Shown: positions 26,536 through 35,098, numbered from the stretch's first letter. The stretch is 64,000 nucleotides of DNA from Nocardia speluncae NBRC 108251 (GCF_001613245.1 NZ_BDBZ01000020.1:62001-126000); one strand, 5' to 3'. Notes: generated from the letters alone by a model not told the origin. Numbers and translations are program-made.

Positions 26536-26871
26536 TCATCCACTGCCGCGGTCAGGGCGGGGAACAGCGTACGCACCGCGCGGAACAACGCCGCTGGCTG
26601 TTACCAGATCCGCGAGCGCGGTCAGCGTATGCCACGTCCGTTCACGCCGTACCTCTTCGAGCGTGAGGTGTGGGACCACAATGACCTCGGTCCCGTGCTC
26701 CAGCACATGCTGTACCGCGATGAGTACCCCGAGCCGCGGTCCTGTGTCGGTGACCACGGTGTACACGATCTCGAGGGTATTCGCCCGGACGATCCGTTCC
26801 AGTTCGGTGCCGTTGTAGTCGGACCGGCGCAGCACAATCGCCCGTCGGCCGGCGGGTCGCCCCTCGGTCAC
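26536..26871 (-). CDS. Hypothetical protein, coupled to upstream gene
   Basis: A 111-residue protein starting at GTG 26871 with GAAGG upstream. The order AIVLRRSDYNGTELERI, then TLEIVYTVVTD and TEVIVVPHLTLEEVR, looks like a small alternating beta/alpha domain, loosely reminiscent of the resolvase N-terminal fold but without its catalytic serine. Its GTG overlaps the stop of the preceding gene by four bases (GTGA), which is good evidence that both are real. They diverge from an XRE/DUF397 pair. Function unknown. Confidence 0.55.
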   Translation of the reverse strand: MTEGRPAGRRAIVLRRSDYNGTELERIVRANTLEIVYTVVTDTGPRLGVLIAVQHVLEHGTEVIVVPHLTLEEVRRERTWHTLTALADLVTASGVVPRGAYAVPRPDRGSG

Positions 26872-27152
26872 GGCCGTGCCTTCGCCGTGTACTCGAGCGC
26901 CGCTTCGTAGCGCGGACAGCGATGGGCGGCGTGCACGGCCATCACCTGGTGTGCGTGCGCATACCCGCCGAGCGGCGCCTCTTTTCCGCAATGCGGTGTG
27001 GGATAGTCGAGCGCTCGAAGGCGGTCTGCGATCTGCCGCAGAATCTTCGGATCATCGGTGACCCAGGGCTTCCCGGAGTGCAACAGCCGCAACGTCGCGG
27101 CCATGGCCCGGCTCCCCGGGGCTCTGAACGGCAGGGCGGGTATCTCTGTCAT
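26868..27152 (-). CDS. Hypothetical protein with Cys/His residues
   Basis: A 94-residue protein (MTEIPALPFRAPGS...) with the segment YPTPHCGKEAPLGGYAHAHQ and a later HRCPRYEAALEY; the two cysteines and several histidines could bind a metal, but I do not know the family. An upstream ATG at 27218 has a better ribosome site (GGAG) yet the extra 22 codons lack the high third-position GC of the rest, so I prefer 27152. It is coupled to the downstream hypothetical gene. Confidence 0.5.
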   Translation of the reverse strand: MTEIPALPFRAPGSRAMAATLRLLHSGKPWVTDDPKILRQIADRLRALDYPTPHCGKEAPLGGYAHAHQVMAVHAAHRCPRYEAALEYTAKARP

Positions 27153-27537
27153 CGGAGTACTCGGCTTTCGGCAATGGAATGGTGTGCTGGAGCGGGCCGC
27201 TACATCGAGTGCCGTCATCTCGGCTCCGGGGCCGAGCGATACGGACGGCAGGCCCGGCAGCCGGAGCAGTACATCGCCGTTTCCGCGTGACTCCTGGTTT
27301 TTCGCGGTAAGGTCTCGGATCAGTCGCACCTGGGATGGGGATCTTCTGGGCGGCTTGTTGATCCGAGGTTCCCGGCTGTCGGGTAAACCCAGCACATCAC
27401 TGGACAACAAGCTCGCACAAGCGCGATCTGCATTTGCACAGAAGCTATTCCGAAAGGCCAGAGCGGTTGTCACAGGCGTGCCGAAGCTCTTGCCGAGTGC
27501 AAACGACCATCACACCGGATGCAAAGCGAGGAAACCC
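27153..27537. other. Divergent intergenic region, nothing specific seen
   Basis: A 385-bp region between the hypothetical pair and the XRE gene. It should hold both promoters. I see no clear palindromes, hairpins or small genes. Confidence 0.4.
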
Positions 27538-28419
27538 TTGCCCGAAGACAATTCGACCACTCTGCCCCGCCGCCAACTCGGGCGATACCTCCGGGAAGCC
27601 CGCGAGGCGGTGAATATGAACCTCGAAGATGTCGCACCGATATTGCAGGTTTCGGTCAGTACGTTGTCCCGTGCCGAGCGCGGGCTGACCGGGATACGAG
27701 TACCCGATGTAGAAGCACTCTGCCGCATCTACGGTATCGACGATCCCGGAGTAGTTGCGGGGCTGGTCGGCCTGGCGAAACAGGCGGCGGTCAAGAACTG
27801 GTGGCACGAGTTCGACGATGTCGTGTTTCGCGGGTTCAATATGTACGTGGGACTCGAGTCCTCAGCCAAACAGCTGACCATCTACCGTCCGGACTTGGTG
27901 TCCGGCCTGTTCCAGGCTCCGGACTATGCACGCGCTCTCGAACGCGCCCACCTGCCGGATGAAACCGAGGAGATGCGGGACCGACGCATCCAATTCAAGA
28001 AAAGGCGTCAAGCGCTGATCACCCGCAAGACCAAGCCTGCCACCGTGGACCTGGTGGTCCACGAATCGGTCCTACGCACGGTGATCGGTGGAACGAAGGT
28101 AATGCGGGCGCAGTTGAACCACCTGGCAAATATGCCCGCCAATGTGACGGTATCCGTGCTCCCATTTACAGCAGGATCTCCCACCGGCATCGCGAACGGC
28201 CCGTTCACGATCCTGGAATTCGGCCAGGACGCCAAAGGGCGAGAGAAATCGCCCACGGTCGTCTACATCGAGTCCTTCGCGGGTGACATATATCTGGAAC
28301 GTACCAAGGATGTGGCCCGGTATCGTCAGGGATACGACGTCATCCGGCAATCATCGCTCGACGTTGCAGCCAGCAAGAGCCTGATAAGGCAGATAGCAGC
28401 CAGGGAGTACAGCGCATGA
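27538..28419 (+). CDS. XRE-family regulator with DUF5753 domain
   Basis: A 293-residue protein of the actinobacterial HTH_31-DUF5753 type. The helix-turn-helix is at about residues 10-65 (LGRYLREAREAVNMNLEDVA, then VSVSTLSRAERG); the remainder is the DUF5753 sensor-like domain, with LTIYRPDLVSGLFQAPDYARA and the late YIESFAGDIYLE. The TTG start at 27538 has GAGGAAA upstream and gives the family length. It overlaps the DUF397 gene by four bases, the standard pairing in Streptomyces and Nocardia, where these pairs act in development or stress control. Target genes are unknown. Confidence 0.85.
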   Translation: MPEDNSTTLPRRQLGRYLREAREAVNMNLEDVAPILQVSVSTLSRAERGLTGIRVPDVEALCRIYGIDDPGVVAGLVGLAKQAAVKNWWHEFDDVVFRGFNMYVGLESSAKQLTIYRPDLVSGLFQAPDYARALERAHLPDETEEMRDRRIQFKKRRQALITRKTKPATVDLVVHESVLRTVIGGTKVMRAQLNHLANMPANVTVSVLPFTAGSPTGIANGPFTILEFGQDAKGREKSPTVVYIESFAGDIYLERTKDVARYRQGYDVIRQSSLDVAASKSLIRQIAAREYSA

Positions 28420-28622
28420 CCATCGACCTGTCCGCGGCCAAGTGGTTCACCTCGAGCCGAACATCAGCTGGCAAGGACTGTGTGGAGGCCGCTTTCCTCG
28501 ACGGCGGACTGGTCGGCGTCCGTGACTCGAAGAACCCGACCGGCCCGGCCCTGGTCTTCACACCGTCGGAGTGGGATGCCTTCACCGCAACTATCCAAGG
28601 CAGCACACCCGACGGAATCTGA
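28416..28622 (+). CDS. DUF397 protein
   Basis: A 68-residue DUF397 protein with the family pattern AKWFTSSRTSAGKDCVEAAF, then VGVRDSKNPTGPALVFTPSEWDAF. It partners the DUF5753 regulator (ATGA overlap) and probably modulates it by contact. Followed by a strong hairpin, so the two-gene unit ends here. Confidence 0.9.
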   Translation: MTIDLSAAKWFTSSRTSAGKDCVEAAFLDGGLVGVRDSKNPTGPALVFTPSEWDAFTATIQGSTPDGI

Positions 28623-28661
28623 GCACTCCCTCGGTTGCCGTTCTGTGCTCGATAGTGGTGC

Positions 28662-28692
28662 GGCCTCTTCGCAAACGATTCGCGAAGAGGCC
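28662..28692. terminator. Terminator after the XRE/DUF397 pair
   Basis: Perfect 11-bp stem GGCCTCTTCGC (28662-28672) and GCGAAGAGGCC (28682-28692) followed by CTTT. Confidence 0.85.
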
Positions 28693-28815
28693 CTTTCACT
28701 CGAAGAGACTGTCTCGCGCGTCCGCTCGTATCGCCGGACACTCGAGTAGTTCTACCGACCCACTGTGCTGCTTTCCACCGATTCGCCGCAGCGCAACCGG
28801 CGCGATGCTCAATGT

Positions 28816-29895
28816 ATGAACTGGATGAAGCGTGCGATACCGGCACGGAAAGCGAAGGCAGTGCGGCGGACCGCCATGCGCTCCGCGGTTGCCGGGGTTG
28901 TCGCCTCGGCCGCCGTGACGGCGCTCGGCGGATGCACGCTCACCCCGGACCGCGAGAGCGAAGCCCGCGAACTCACCGAGGCAGTGGAGACGATGCCCGG
29001 GGTTTACGACGTGAGCAATATCTACAGCAACGATTTCACGGCCGGTGTTCTCGTATCGCTCAGGGTGAAGATGCACAAGGACGCATCCCCAGAGCAGACC
29101 GAAGCTGTCGCACAACGGATCGCCCACAGTTACCGGACGGACTTCCCCGGGCACAACCGCGATATGCGCCTCCAAGTAGCCGGCGGGTTTTTCGAACACC
29201 ACACCGGTACGCGGAATACGGACAACCTGTCGCACGAATCCATCTCAACCGACCTGCGGACCCTCTGGCAGATCGGCGCGGCGATGCCGACACCGCGGCT
29301 CGTCAGCTGGAAACGGTCCCATTCTCAGGCCGAACTGGACGTCGGTGACGCCACCGACGAGTCGGTATTCCAGGCCGTCCGTTCCGTACTCGGCGACAGG
29401 CCGGTTCGAGTACTCGCCACCACGGGCGGCACACCGCCGCTTCAACCGGTTGAACTTCCGTCCAACGATTCTTTCCCTGATCTCCGAGCTCGGAACCTCC
29501 CAACCCGATGGCAGATCGACCTCCCGCTCAGCCCCGCCGACGAGGCCCGCGCCCGCGAAAGTGTGGAACGGTCACAATTGAAGGTCGGCAAGGTCGCCCT
29601 ATCCGGTGGACACATAGACGAAATGCTTGTCTACACATGGAGTCCCCCGCAGGCCCACGACGACCTCTCCGTACTGATCGAAAACACCGCCGCCACTGCG
29701 GCCCACCCGCTCCTGCTGCGATGGGAATACCCCACCCGGCCGAGGCCCGATCTCGAGTTCAAAGGCTCCATCCATGTCGCAGGCTGCGACTACGTCGATA
29801 CTTTCGGCGAGGAGAACCCGCAGGACTACTACACCCCCGAAGCCATCGCCCTGCAACAGCAGTTGCGCAGCGAATACGACACATGCCCGAAATGA
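28816..29895 (+). CDS. Putative lipoprotein of unknown function
   Basis: About 359 residues. A basic N-terminus and hydrophobic stretch lead to the lipobox VTALGGC, so the protein should be anchored at the outer face of the membrane. No domain is recognised in the rest; two late cysteines (HVAGCDYVDTFG and the terminal YDTCPK) might pair. The ATG at 28816 is chosen for a full signal; an ATG at 28876 also gives a usable one. Neither has a clear ribosome site. It stands alone. Confidence 0.65.
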   Translation: MNWMKRAIPARKAKAVRRTAMRSAVAGVVASAAVTALGGCTLTPDRESEARELTEAVETMPGVYDVSNIYSNDFTAGVLVSLRVKMHKDASPEQTEAVAQRIAHSYRTDFPGHNRDMRLQVAGGFFEHHTGTRNTDNLSHESISTDLRTLWQIGAAMPTPRLVSWKRSHSQAELDVGDATDESVFQAVRSVLGDRPVRVLATTGGTPPLQPVELPSNDSFPDLRARNLPTRWQIDLPLSPADEARARESVERSQLKVGKVALSGGHIDEMLVYTWSPPQAHDDLSVLIENTAATAAHPLLLRWEYPTRPRPDLEFKGSIHVAGCDYVDTFGEENPQDYYTPEAIALQQQLRSEYDTCPK

Positions 29896-30027
29896 GTTCA
29901 CGCCACCCCAGCAGCTCGGCAGTCTCCTGCTCCCCGGCCACGCCTTCGTCGGTCTTCGATGTGCCCTATCAGAGCCGGTATCTCCAGATCACCATTCGAA
30001 TCCAGTTCGCAGAGTCGGTCCGCGCGC

Positions 30028-31392
30028 TCACATCACCTGAACCAGCAGCACCCCGGCAACCGCGAGAATCGGTAGTCCGCGGATCAACTGGCGGATGAGG
30101 TCGACCGGCAGCAGTCCACTTTTCGTGACCAGCAGCAGGCCTTCGTACGACAGGGCCGGACGTGTCCGGATCCGGTATGCCGCCAGGGCCGCCGCGGCCG
30201 TACTGATCGCCGTCGCGGCCGGGCCGGTGGCGGCGACGGTGAGAGCGGCGGTGAGGCCGAGCACCACGACCGGGAGGATGAGCATCGGCCGCCGCAGCGC
30301 ATGATCACCGGCTCCCAGGAGCACGCGCAGTGCCGGATCGCCGCAGATATCGCGCAGGCCCGCGCTGAACAACATCGCAATCCAGAACGAACCACCGAGT
30401 CCGGTGAACGCGACGAGCAGCGGGGTGCCGACGACGGTCGCGAACCACACGGCCGCCACCACCGCCGCCACGACCACGTAAGCGGAGGGACGACGGCGGT
30501 GCCGTAGCAGATCCGCCCACAGCAGTGCGGCGGCACGCCCGTCCGGCAACTGCCGGGACACAGACCGGCCGACCCGCCGCCACGCCCGTTCCTCCAGGAT
30601 CCCGGCGAGCATCGAGAGATCCAAGCTGGTCAAGGATGCCTGCGCTCCGGAGGAGAGATCACTTCCGGAAGACAGGTCCGCGCGGCTGAGAAACCGGCAG
30701 CTCGCGGCAGCCCATATCGCGAGAGCCGCCACCGGGGCCGCCGCGCCGAACACCACCGGCCATGCGGTGAGTACCGGAAGTTCCCACCGCACCGCCGCCG
30801 CCAGGGTCAGACCGAGCCCGGCCAGGACGAAACTCCGGCGGAGCAGCGGAAGAACCGGGCCGGACAGTCTGTGGGACTGGACGAGGACCGCGACGGCGAC
30901 GACGACCACACCACCCAGTGATCCCAGGACGGTCAGCGGCCCCCACGGGCTCGCACCGGAGATATACGCCGCGAGACGCCCGACAACAGTTCCTGCGGCC
31001 ATACCGGCAGCGAATGCCGCACCGACACGGACTCGCAGCAACCTGCCCCGGTCCACCGGCGTGGACAGCAACCACTGAGTGTCCGCAGCGTTCGCGCCGA
31101 CCGGCCCGAACGCCGGCGCGAGCAGCAGCCCACCGCCGACTGCCAGAGCGAACAACGCCCACGCGCCGGTAGCGGCCCCACTCGGTCCCGCGGTGAACAG
31201 GACCGAACCGACGACGGCGGGCCGGGTCGCGGCCCACCAGAGGATGCCGCCGCCGATATAGGCACCGAGTACCAACAGCACCAGGCTGCCGGCCCGGTTC
31301 TCCCGCACGGTGTGATTTCGTGTGAAATTGCGCCGCAGGGAGAGTATTTCGCGTGCCGCCGGAACGGCGGGTGTGGTTTCCGTCAGCGCCAC
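30028..31392 (-). CDS. ABC exporter membrane protein (DUF6297-like)
   Basis: A 454-residue protein with about ten to twelve hydrophobic spans and a basic cytoplasmic stretch (ILEERAWRRVGRSVSRQL). I recognise the general look of the actinobacterial DUF6297 permease group. Its GTG start overlaps the end of the ATPase gene by ten bases, so the two form one transporter. Cargo is unknown. Confidence 0.7.
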   Translation of the reverse strand: MALTETTPAVPAAREILSLRRNFTRNHTVRENRAGSLVLLVLGAYIGGGILWWAATRPAVVGSVLFTAGPSGAATGAWALFALAVGGGLLLAPAFGPVGANAADTQWLLSTPVDRGRLLRVRVGAAFAAGMAAGTVVGRLAAYISGASPWGPLTVLGSLGGVVVVAVAVLVQSHRLSGPVLPLLRRSFVLAGLGLTLAAAVRWELPVLTAWPVVFGAAAPVAALAIWAAASCRFLSRADLSSGSDLSSGAQASLTSLDLSMLAGILEERAWRRVGRSVSRQLPDGRAAALLWADLLRHRRRPSAYVVVAAVVAAVWFATVVGTPLLVAFTGLGGSFWIAMLFSAGLRDICGDPALRVLLGAGDHALRRPMLILPVVVLGLTAALTVAATGPAATAISTAAAALAAYRIRTRPALSYEGLLLVTKSGLLPVDLIRQLIRGLPILAVAGVLLVQVM

Positions 31393-32018
31393 AGGTCACC
31401 GTCCACGACATCGTCGGCGACCGCCGCCACCAGATCCGGGTCGTGCGAGACCAGCAGGATCGCCGTATCCGATTCCTTCTCCGCGATGAGGGCGTGCGCC
31501 AGCCAGGCGCGGCCCGCACGGTCCAGATGCTGCTCGGGTTCGTCGAGCACCAGCAACCGCCGCGGCCGCACGAACGCCGAAGCCAGCGCCAGCCGCCGGC
31601 GCTGACCACTGGACAGTGTGACGGGCAGCTGGTCGGCTGCGCCGGACAAACCCACATCCGACAGCGCCCGGCTCGCCACCCGATGCGGTTCGGCGGTGCC
31701 GTGCGCGATTGCGACGAGTTGCAGATGCTCATGAACAGTGAGATGGGCGAATGTGGCGTCGTCGCCGCTCACCGCGGCCACGGTGCTCCGGAAATGCGGC
31801 TGTGCTTCGTCGACGTCGCGGCCGTCGATCGTGATCCGGCCGGCATCGAGCCGGTCCCGGCCGAGTACGCAGCGCAGCAGGGTCGATTTACCGGCGCCGT
31901 TCGCACCGACGATCGCACAGCTTCGACCGGCGGCGACACCGAAGCCGACATCCCGGAAGACGGTCAGTTCACCGAAGCGGCGTTCGGCCGCACAGACTTG
32001 CAGAATAGGTTCGGACAC
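31383..32018 (-). CDS. ABC transporter ATP-binding protein
   Basis: A 211-residue ATPase with Walker A VGANGAGKSTLL, signature LSSGQRRRLALA, Walker B RRLLVLDEPEQHLD and an H-loop LLVSHDPDLV. The signature motif is LSSGQ, a mild variant of LSGGQ. I use the GTG at 32018, which has GGGAG eight bases upstream; an ATG at 32048 is possible but lacks a site. It partners the membrane protein encoded next in the operon. Confidence 0.82.
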   Translation of the reverse strand: MSEPILQVCAAERRFGELTVFRDVGFGVAAGRSCAIVGANGAGKSTLLRCVLGRDRLDAGRITIDGRDVDEAQPHFRSTVAAVSGDDATFAHLTVHEHLQLVAIAHGTAEPHRVASRALSDVGLSGAADQLPVTLSSGQRRRLALASAFVRPRRLLVLDEPEQHLDRAGRAWLAHALIAEKESDTAILLVSHDPDLVAAVADDVVDGDLWR

Positions 32019-32073
32019 AGGGGTACTCCCGTTTTCCTCGTGAGACATGACCAGGCGAGGAAGCGGGGACCGC

Positions 32074-32403
32074 TCACAAAGTGGCAGGCAGCACGGTCCC
32101 CGCACGGGGGCCGGGAGCTCTGGGGCGCGGCCGACCGGCCGCATCGGGGTGGCTTTGCCGGCGGAACGTGCCACGCAGCCGCTGCTCCTCGGCGGTCGGC
32201 CCGCGCACGGTCCGGCACTGCCCGAACAGCAGATCCTCCGCCCGGGACACCACGAGGTAGGCCACGGCGACGGTGACGACGACGAGCAAACCGGCCAGCA
32301 ACAGGGCCCGGGTATCGGGCTGGGTGAGCACTGATCCGAACGCGGCACCCCAGACCAGCAGAAACGCCACCACGGTATTGACGAGGTAGCGGCCACTCAG
32401 CAC
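32074..32403 (-). CDS. Small membrane protein (possibly DUF6412)
   Basis: A 109-residue protein with two N-terminal membrane spans (LVNTVVAFLLVWGAAFGSV and a valine-rich second one), then a basic, proline-rich tail. The layout resembles DUF6412 proteins that sit next to DUF6297 exporters, though I am not certain. It is the first gene of the exporter operon, starting at a GTG. Confidence 0.5.
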   Translation of the reverse strand: MLSGRYLVNTVVAFLLVWGAAFGSVLTQPDTRALLLAGLLVVVTVAVAYLVVSRAEDLLFGQCRTVRGPTAEEQRLRGTFRRQSHPDAAGRPRPRAPGPRAGTVLPATL

Positions 32404-32503
32404 ACCGCCAGATTAGCCGATCCGGCGGTTGTGCCGAGCAGAGCATTCAGGATCCGAGGAGTTCGTCAGTCGAGAAACACTGCTGACGGGAGACAGACTC
32501 ACA

Positions 32504-32570
32504 TGCTATCAGCAGACTAGAGTTCCTGCTATTACCAGACTAGATTTCCTGCGATCCGTAGACTAGTGCC
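32504..32570. repeat. Three tandem 23-bp repeats ahead of an ATPase gene
   Basis: Units begin at 32504, 32527 and 32550. Each has TGC(T/G)AT at its left, AGACTAG in the middle (32514, 32537, 32560: exact 23-bp steps) and, in the first two, TTCC at its right. The third unit runs straight into the GTG start at 32571. The 23-bp period is close to two helical turns, so a protein could bind all three on one face of the DNA. It looks like an operator or iteron cluster covering the promoter or 5' end of the gene. Confidence 0.75.
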
Positions 32571-33839
32571 GTGACCGCATACCGCCGCCGGATTCTCGAC
32601 AAGAGCCTGGACGAACTGCAACCGCATCTCCGCGCCCTCGCGATCTTCGGCCCCAAAGGCGTCGGTAAGACCGCGACCGCTGTCCAACGTGCACAATCGG
32701 TCATCGACCTGAGCCTCGCCCGCCAACGCGAGATCATCACCGCCGATCCATCAATACTGAAGGAAGTCCCCGGCCCTGTTCTGGTCGACGAATGGCAGCG
32801 GCTCCCCGAAGTATGGGATCACATAAGGCATGCCGTGGATGCGGGGTCCCCTCCGGGGCATTTCATCATCGCCGGAAGTTCGGCCCCCAGGGGAGCCGTG
32901 ATCCACTCGGGAGCCGGACGCATCGTCCCGATGCGGATGCGCCCGCTGAGTCTGACAGAACGAGAGGTTGACGCACCCACCATCAGTCTCGCGGCACTCC
33001 TCGAGAGTGAGGCAAGTATCAGCGGAACCACCCGGATCAGACTCGCCGACTACGTGGAGGAAATCACCGCCTCGGGATTTCCTGCGATCCGCACGCTCCC
33101 ACCGCGAGTACGCCGCGTCGAGCTGGACGCCTACCTGACGAACGTCGTGCAACGCGAGTTCCCCGAGCAGGGCTATCCCGTTCGGAAACCAGAGGTCCTT
33201 CGCGCATGGCTCAGCGCCTACGCGGCCGCTACCTCCACGACGACCGCATATTCGAAGATTCTCGACGCAGCGACTCCGGGGCTCCCGAACAAACCCGCTC
33301 AGGAAACCACCCTCGCCTACCGGGACGCGCTGTCGTCACTCTGGTTGCTCGACGCGATCCCGGCTTGGATTCCGAGCCGAAACCATTTGGAGCGATTGGG
33401 GCGTTCCCCGAAACATCAGCTCGCGGATCCGGCCCTCGCCGCGCGCCTGCTCGGACTGGATGCTTCCGCGCTTCTCCGAGGACAACAGGGGCAACGCCGA
33501 CTCTTCGAGGGAACCATCCTCGGCGCCCTGTTCGAGCACTTGGTCTCGCTGAGCGTCCATACCTACGCCCAGGCCGCCGAAGCCCAGGTCGGACATCTGC
33601 GGACACGTAACGGCGACCATGAGATCGACTTGATCGTTCAGCACCCGGACGGCCGCGTACTCGCGATCGAGGTCAAGCTTGCGGATCGCGTGGCCGACGC
33701 AGATACGAAACACCTCGCCTGGCTCAGAGACAAACTAGGAAGTGATCTCATCGATGCACTCGTAATATATTCGGGCGAGCGAGCGTACCGCCGCCAGGAC
33801 GGCATTGCCGTCGTTCCGCTGGCACTACTCGGCCCCTGA
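32571..33839 (+). CDS. AAA ATPase with DUF4143 nuclease-like domain
   Basis: A 422-residue protein. Walker A is AIFGPKGVGKTATA near residue 25 and the Walker B-like VLVDEWQRLPEVW at about residue 65, the pattern of the archaeal-type AAA_14/DUF4143 group. The C-terminal domain has HEIDLIV...AIEVKL, the D...ExK core of PD-(D/E)XK folds. Members are often orphan genes linked to mobile DNA or defence; their function is poorly known. The GTG at 32571 lacks a ribosome site and abuts the tandem repeats, so the transcript may be leaderless. Confidence 0.82.
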   Translation: MTAYRRRILDKSLDELQPHLRALAIFGPKGVGKTATAVQRAQSVIDLSLARQREIITADPSILKEVPGPVLVDEWQRLPEVWDHIRHAVDAGSPPGHFIIAGSSAPRGAVIHSGAGRIVPMRMRPLSLTEREVDAPTISLAALLESEASISGTTRIRLADYVEEITASGFPAIRTLPPRVRRVELDAYLTNVVQREFPEQGYPVRKPEVLRAWLSAYAAATSTTTAYSKILDAATPGLPNKPAQETTLAYRDALSSLWLLDAIPAWIPSRNHLERLGRSPKHQLADPALAARLLGLDASALLRGQQGQRRLFEGTILGALFEHLVSLSVHTYAQAAEAQVGHLRTRNGDHEIDLIVQHPDGRVLAIEVKLADRVADADTKHLAWLRDKLGSDLIDALVIYSGERAYRRQDGIAVVPLALLGP

Positions 33840-34000
33840 GTACAGGGCCCCAGCCAGCGCTACCGACCGGCCCACAGTCGACCCTGGACACAACGGGCCC
33901 GGCAGCCGGTCGTTACGTTCGCGCCGAACCTTCCCAAATACCACGTTGACCAGCATTTTTCTGCTATCTTTGGCCGCACCTGACCGAAGAGGAGAGATCC

Positions 34001-34543
34001 ATGGTGCGGTCGAGCTTCTTCCGTATCGGCCTCGGCGCGGCCGTCGCTGCCTTCGTGCTGGCCGTTTTCGCCGCGATCTTCCCGGCCGCGGCCGCCGCCC
34101 AGGATGTCCGGCCGGCGATCTCTCTCGCCGCGACGGTTTCGGGGACCACCGTCGACTACACCGTCGCCAACGTCCCCAACCGGCGCGATACCTTCCCCGT
34201 CATCCCCGGCGAATGCACGACCGTCCTGGTGAACACCGCCGTCGCCGCGCCCATCCTCGCTCCCGCCGCCGTCGACACCCTCAGTGGCCGCGAACCCGAC
34301 GCCTTCGCCCTGTTGCAGCGCCTGATCGCCGACGGCGCCGTCACCGCGGGCCCGCGCGTCCAGTTCGCCTCCGCCACGGGGCAGGTCACCGGCTCGTTCA
34401 CCGATATCCCGCGCGGGGTCTACCTGGTGGCCACGATCTGCAATGTGAGCCCGATCAGCGGCGAGTTCCGGCCCGAACTGCTCGATATCGTGCCCGTTGT
34501 CGTCACCGATCTGCGCGCCGGTTCGGCGACATCCGCGCAGTAA
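34001..34543 (+). CDS. Secreted hypothetical protein
   Basis: A 180-residue exported protein: signal peptide in residues 1-34 (hydrophobic core, AAAAAQDV cleavage), then a beta-rich mature domain with two cysteines (PGECTTV and ATICNVSP) likely to pair. AGAGGAGAG lies ahead of the ATG. Single gene; no family recognised. Confidence 0.75.
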   Translation: MVRSSFFRIGLGAAVAAFVLAVFAAIFPAAAAAQDVRPAISLAATVSGTTVDYTVANVPNRRDTFPVIPGECTTVLVNTAVAAPILAPAAVDTLSGREPDAFALLQRLIADGAVTAGPRVQFASATGQVTGSFTDIPRGVYLVATICNVSPISGEFRPELLDIVPVVVTDLRAGSATSAQ

Positions 34544-34658
34544 CCGCTACCGGATCGCGAAACGTATTCGCACGACCATTCTTTCCGGAAATCTTCTCCG
34601 TTAAATCGGTTGACCCGTCTGCGACGATAGAAGCATCACGGAGACGAGAACTCCGCGA

Positions 34659-34728
34659 ATATCCGAGTTAGCGGTAACGGCCCGGTCTCCAAAACCGACG
34701 CCCGCGGGTTCGACTCCTGCCGGATATG
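34659..34728 (+). tRNA. tRNA-Trp(CCA), reduced D-arm
   Basis: Acceptor ATATCCG pairs with CGGATAT; the T-arm is GCGGG-TTCGACT-CCTGC and the anticodon loop CTCCAAA gives CCA. The D-arm is very short (GTTA/TAAC around four bases), so the molecule is about 70 bases long. No CCA end is encoded. First member of a five-gene array. Confidence 0.65.
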
Positions 34729-34777
34729 CGATATCGCCGAAAACTCGGCGATGAGATTCCGGGTTGTCCCGGAACAA

Positions 34778-34851
34778 CGCGGTGTAGCGCAGTCAGGCAG
34801 CGCGGCGGGCTCATAACCCGCAGGCCGTGGGTTCGAATCCCATCACCGCAA
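34778..34851 (+). tRNA. Initiator-like tRNA-fMet(CAT)
   Basis: Acceptor CGCGGTG faces CACCGCA, leaving the C1-A72 mismatch that marks initiator tRNAs. The anticodon stem is GCGGG/CCCGC, with the three G:C pairs next to the loop that are also specific to initiators, and the loop CTCATAA reads CAT. D-arm GCGC/GCGC and T-arm GTGGG-TTCGAAT-CCCAT are complete. Confidence 0.85.
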
Positions 34852-34855
34852 CTAT

Positions 34856-34934
34856 CCGGTTGAGCACATGGCGTGCAAGGAGGCTGTAACCCTCCTGCCT
34901 TCGGGCATCGGTGGTTCGATTCCATCCGGCCGGA
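34856..34934 (+). tRNA. tRNA-Tyr(GTA)
   Basis: Acceptor CCGGTTG pairs with CGGCCGG (two G-U pairs). The anticodon stem is GGAGG/CCTCC with loop CTGTAAC, reading GTA. The long variable arm TGCC-TTCG-GGCA is right for tyrosine. The D-loop is short. It starts four bases after the preceding tRNA. Confidence 0.75.
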
Positions 34935-34939
34935 CCGGA

Positions 34940-35013
34940 GCCCTTCTACCCCAAATGGCAGAGGGACCGGATTCAAAATCCGGTAGTTGCGCGTTCGAAT
35001 CGCGCGAAGGGCA
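34940..35013 (+). tRNA. tRNA-Leu(CAA) with a short variable loop
   Basis: Acceptor GCCCTTC pairs with GAAGGGC, anticodon stem CCGGA/TCCGG and loop TTCAAAA read CAA (Leu). The T-arm is GCGCG-TTCGAAT-CGCGC. The variable loop is only about six bases (TAGTTG), whereas cellular leucine tRNAs have a long arm; phage tRNA-Leu genes often show this short form. Five bases after tRNA-Tyr. Confidence 0.75.
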
Positions 35014-35014
35014 C

Positions 35015-35088
35015 GCTCCTGTAGCCCAATTGGCAGAGGCGGCGGTTTCAGGAACCGTTGGTTGGGGGTTCGAATCCCTCCAGGAGTA
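35015..35088 (+). tRNA. tRNA-Leu(CAG) with a short variable loop
   Basis: Acceptor GCTCCTG pairs with CAGGAGT (one G-U), anticodon stem GCGGT/ACCGT and loop TTCAGGA read CAG (Leu). The T-arm GGGGG-TTCGAAT-CCCTC has one G-U pair. The variable loop TGGTTG is short, as in the preceding gene, and only one base separates the two tRNAs, so they must be cut from one transcript. Confidence 0.78.
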
Positions 35089-35098
35089 CTACCGACCG

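Noticed and set aside
34610..34633. TTGACC hexamer ahead of the tRNA array as a promoter
   Set aside because: No -10 box with proper spacing follows; the best match is only about 12 bases away.
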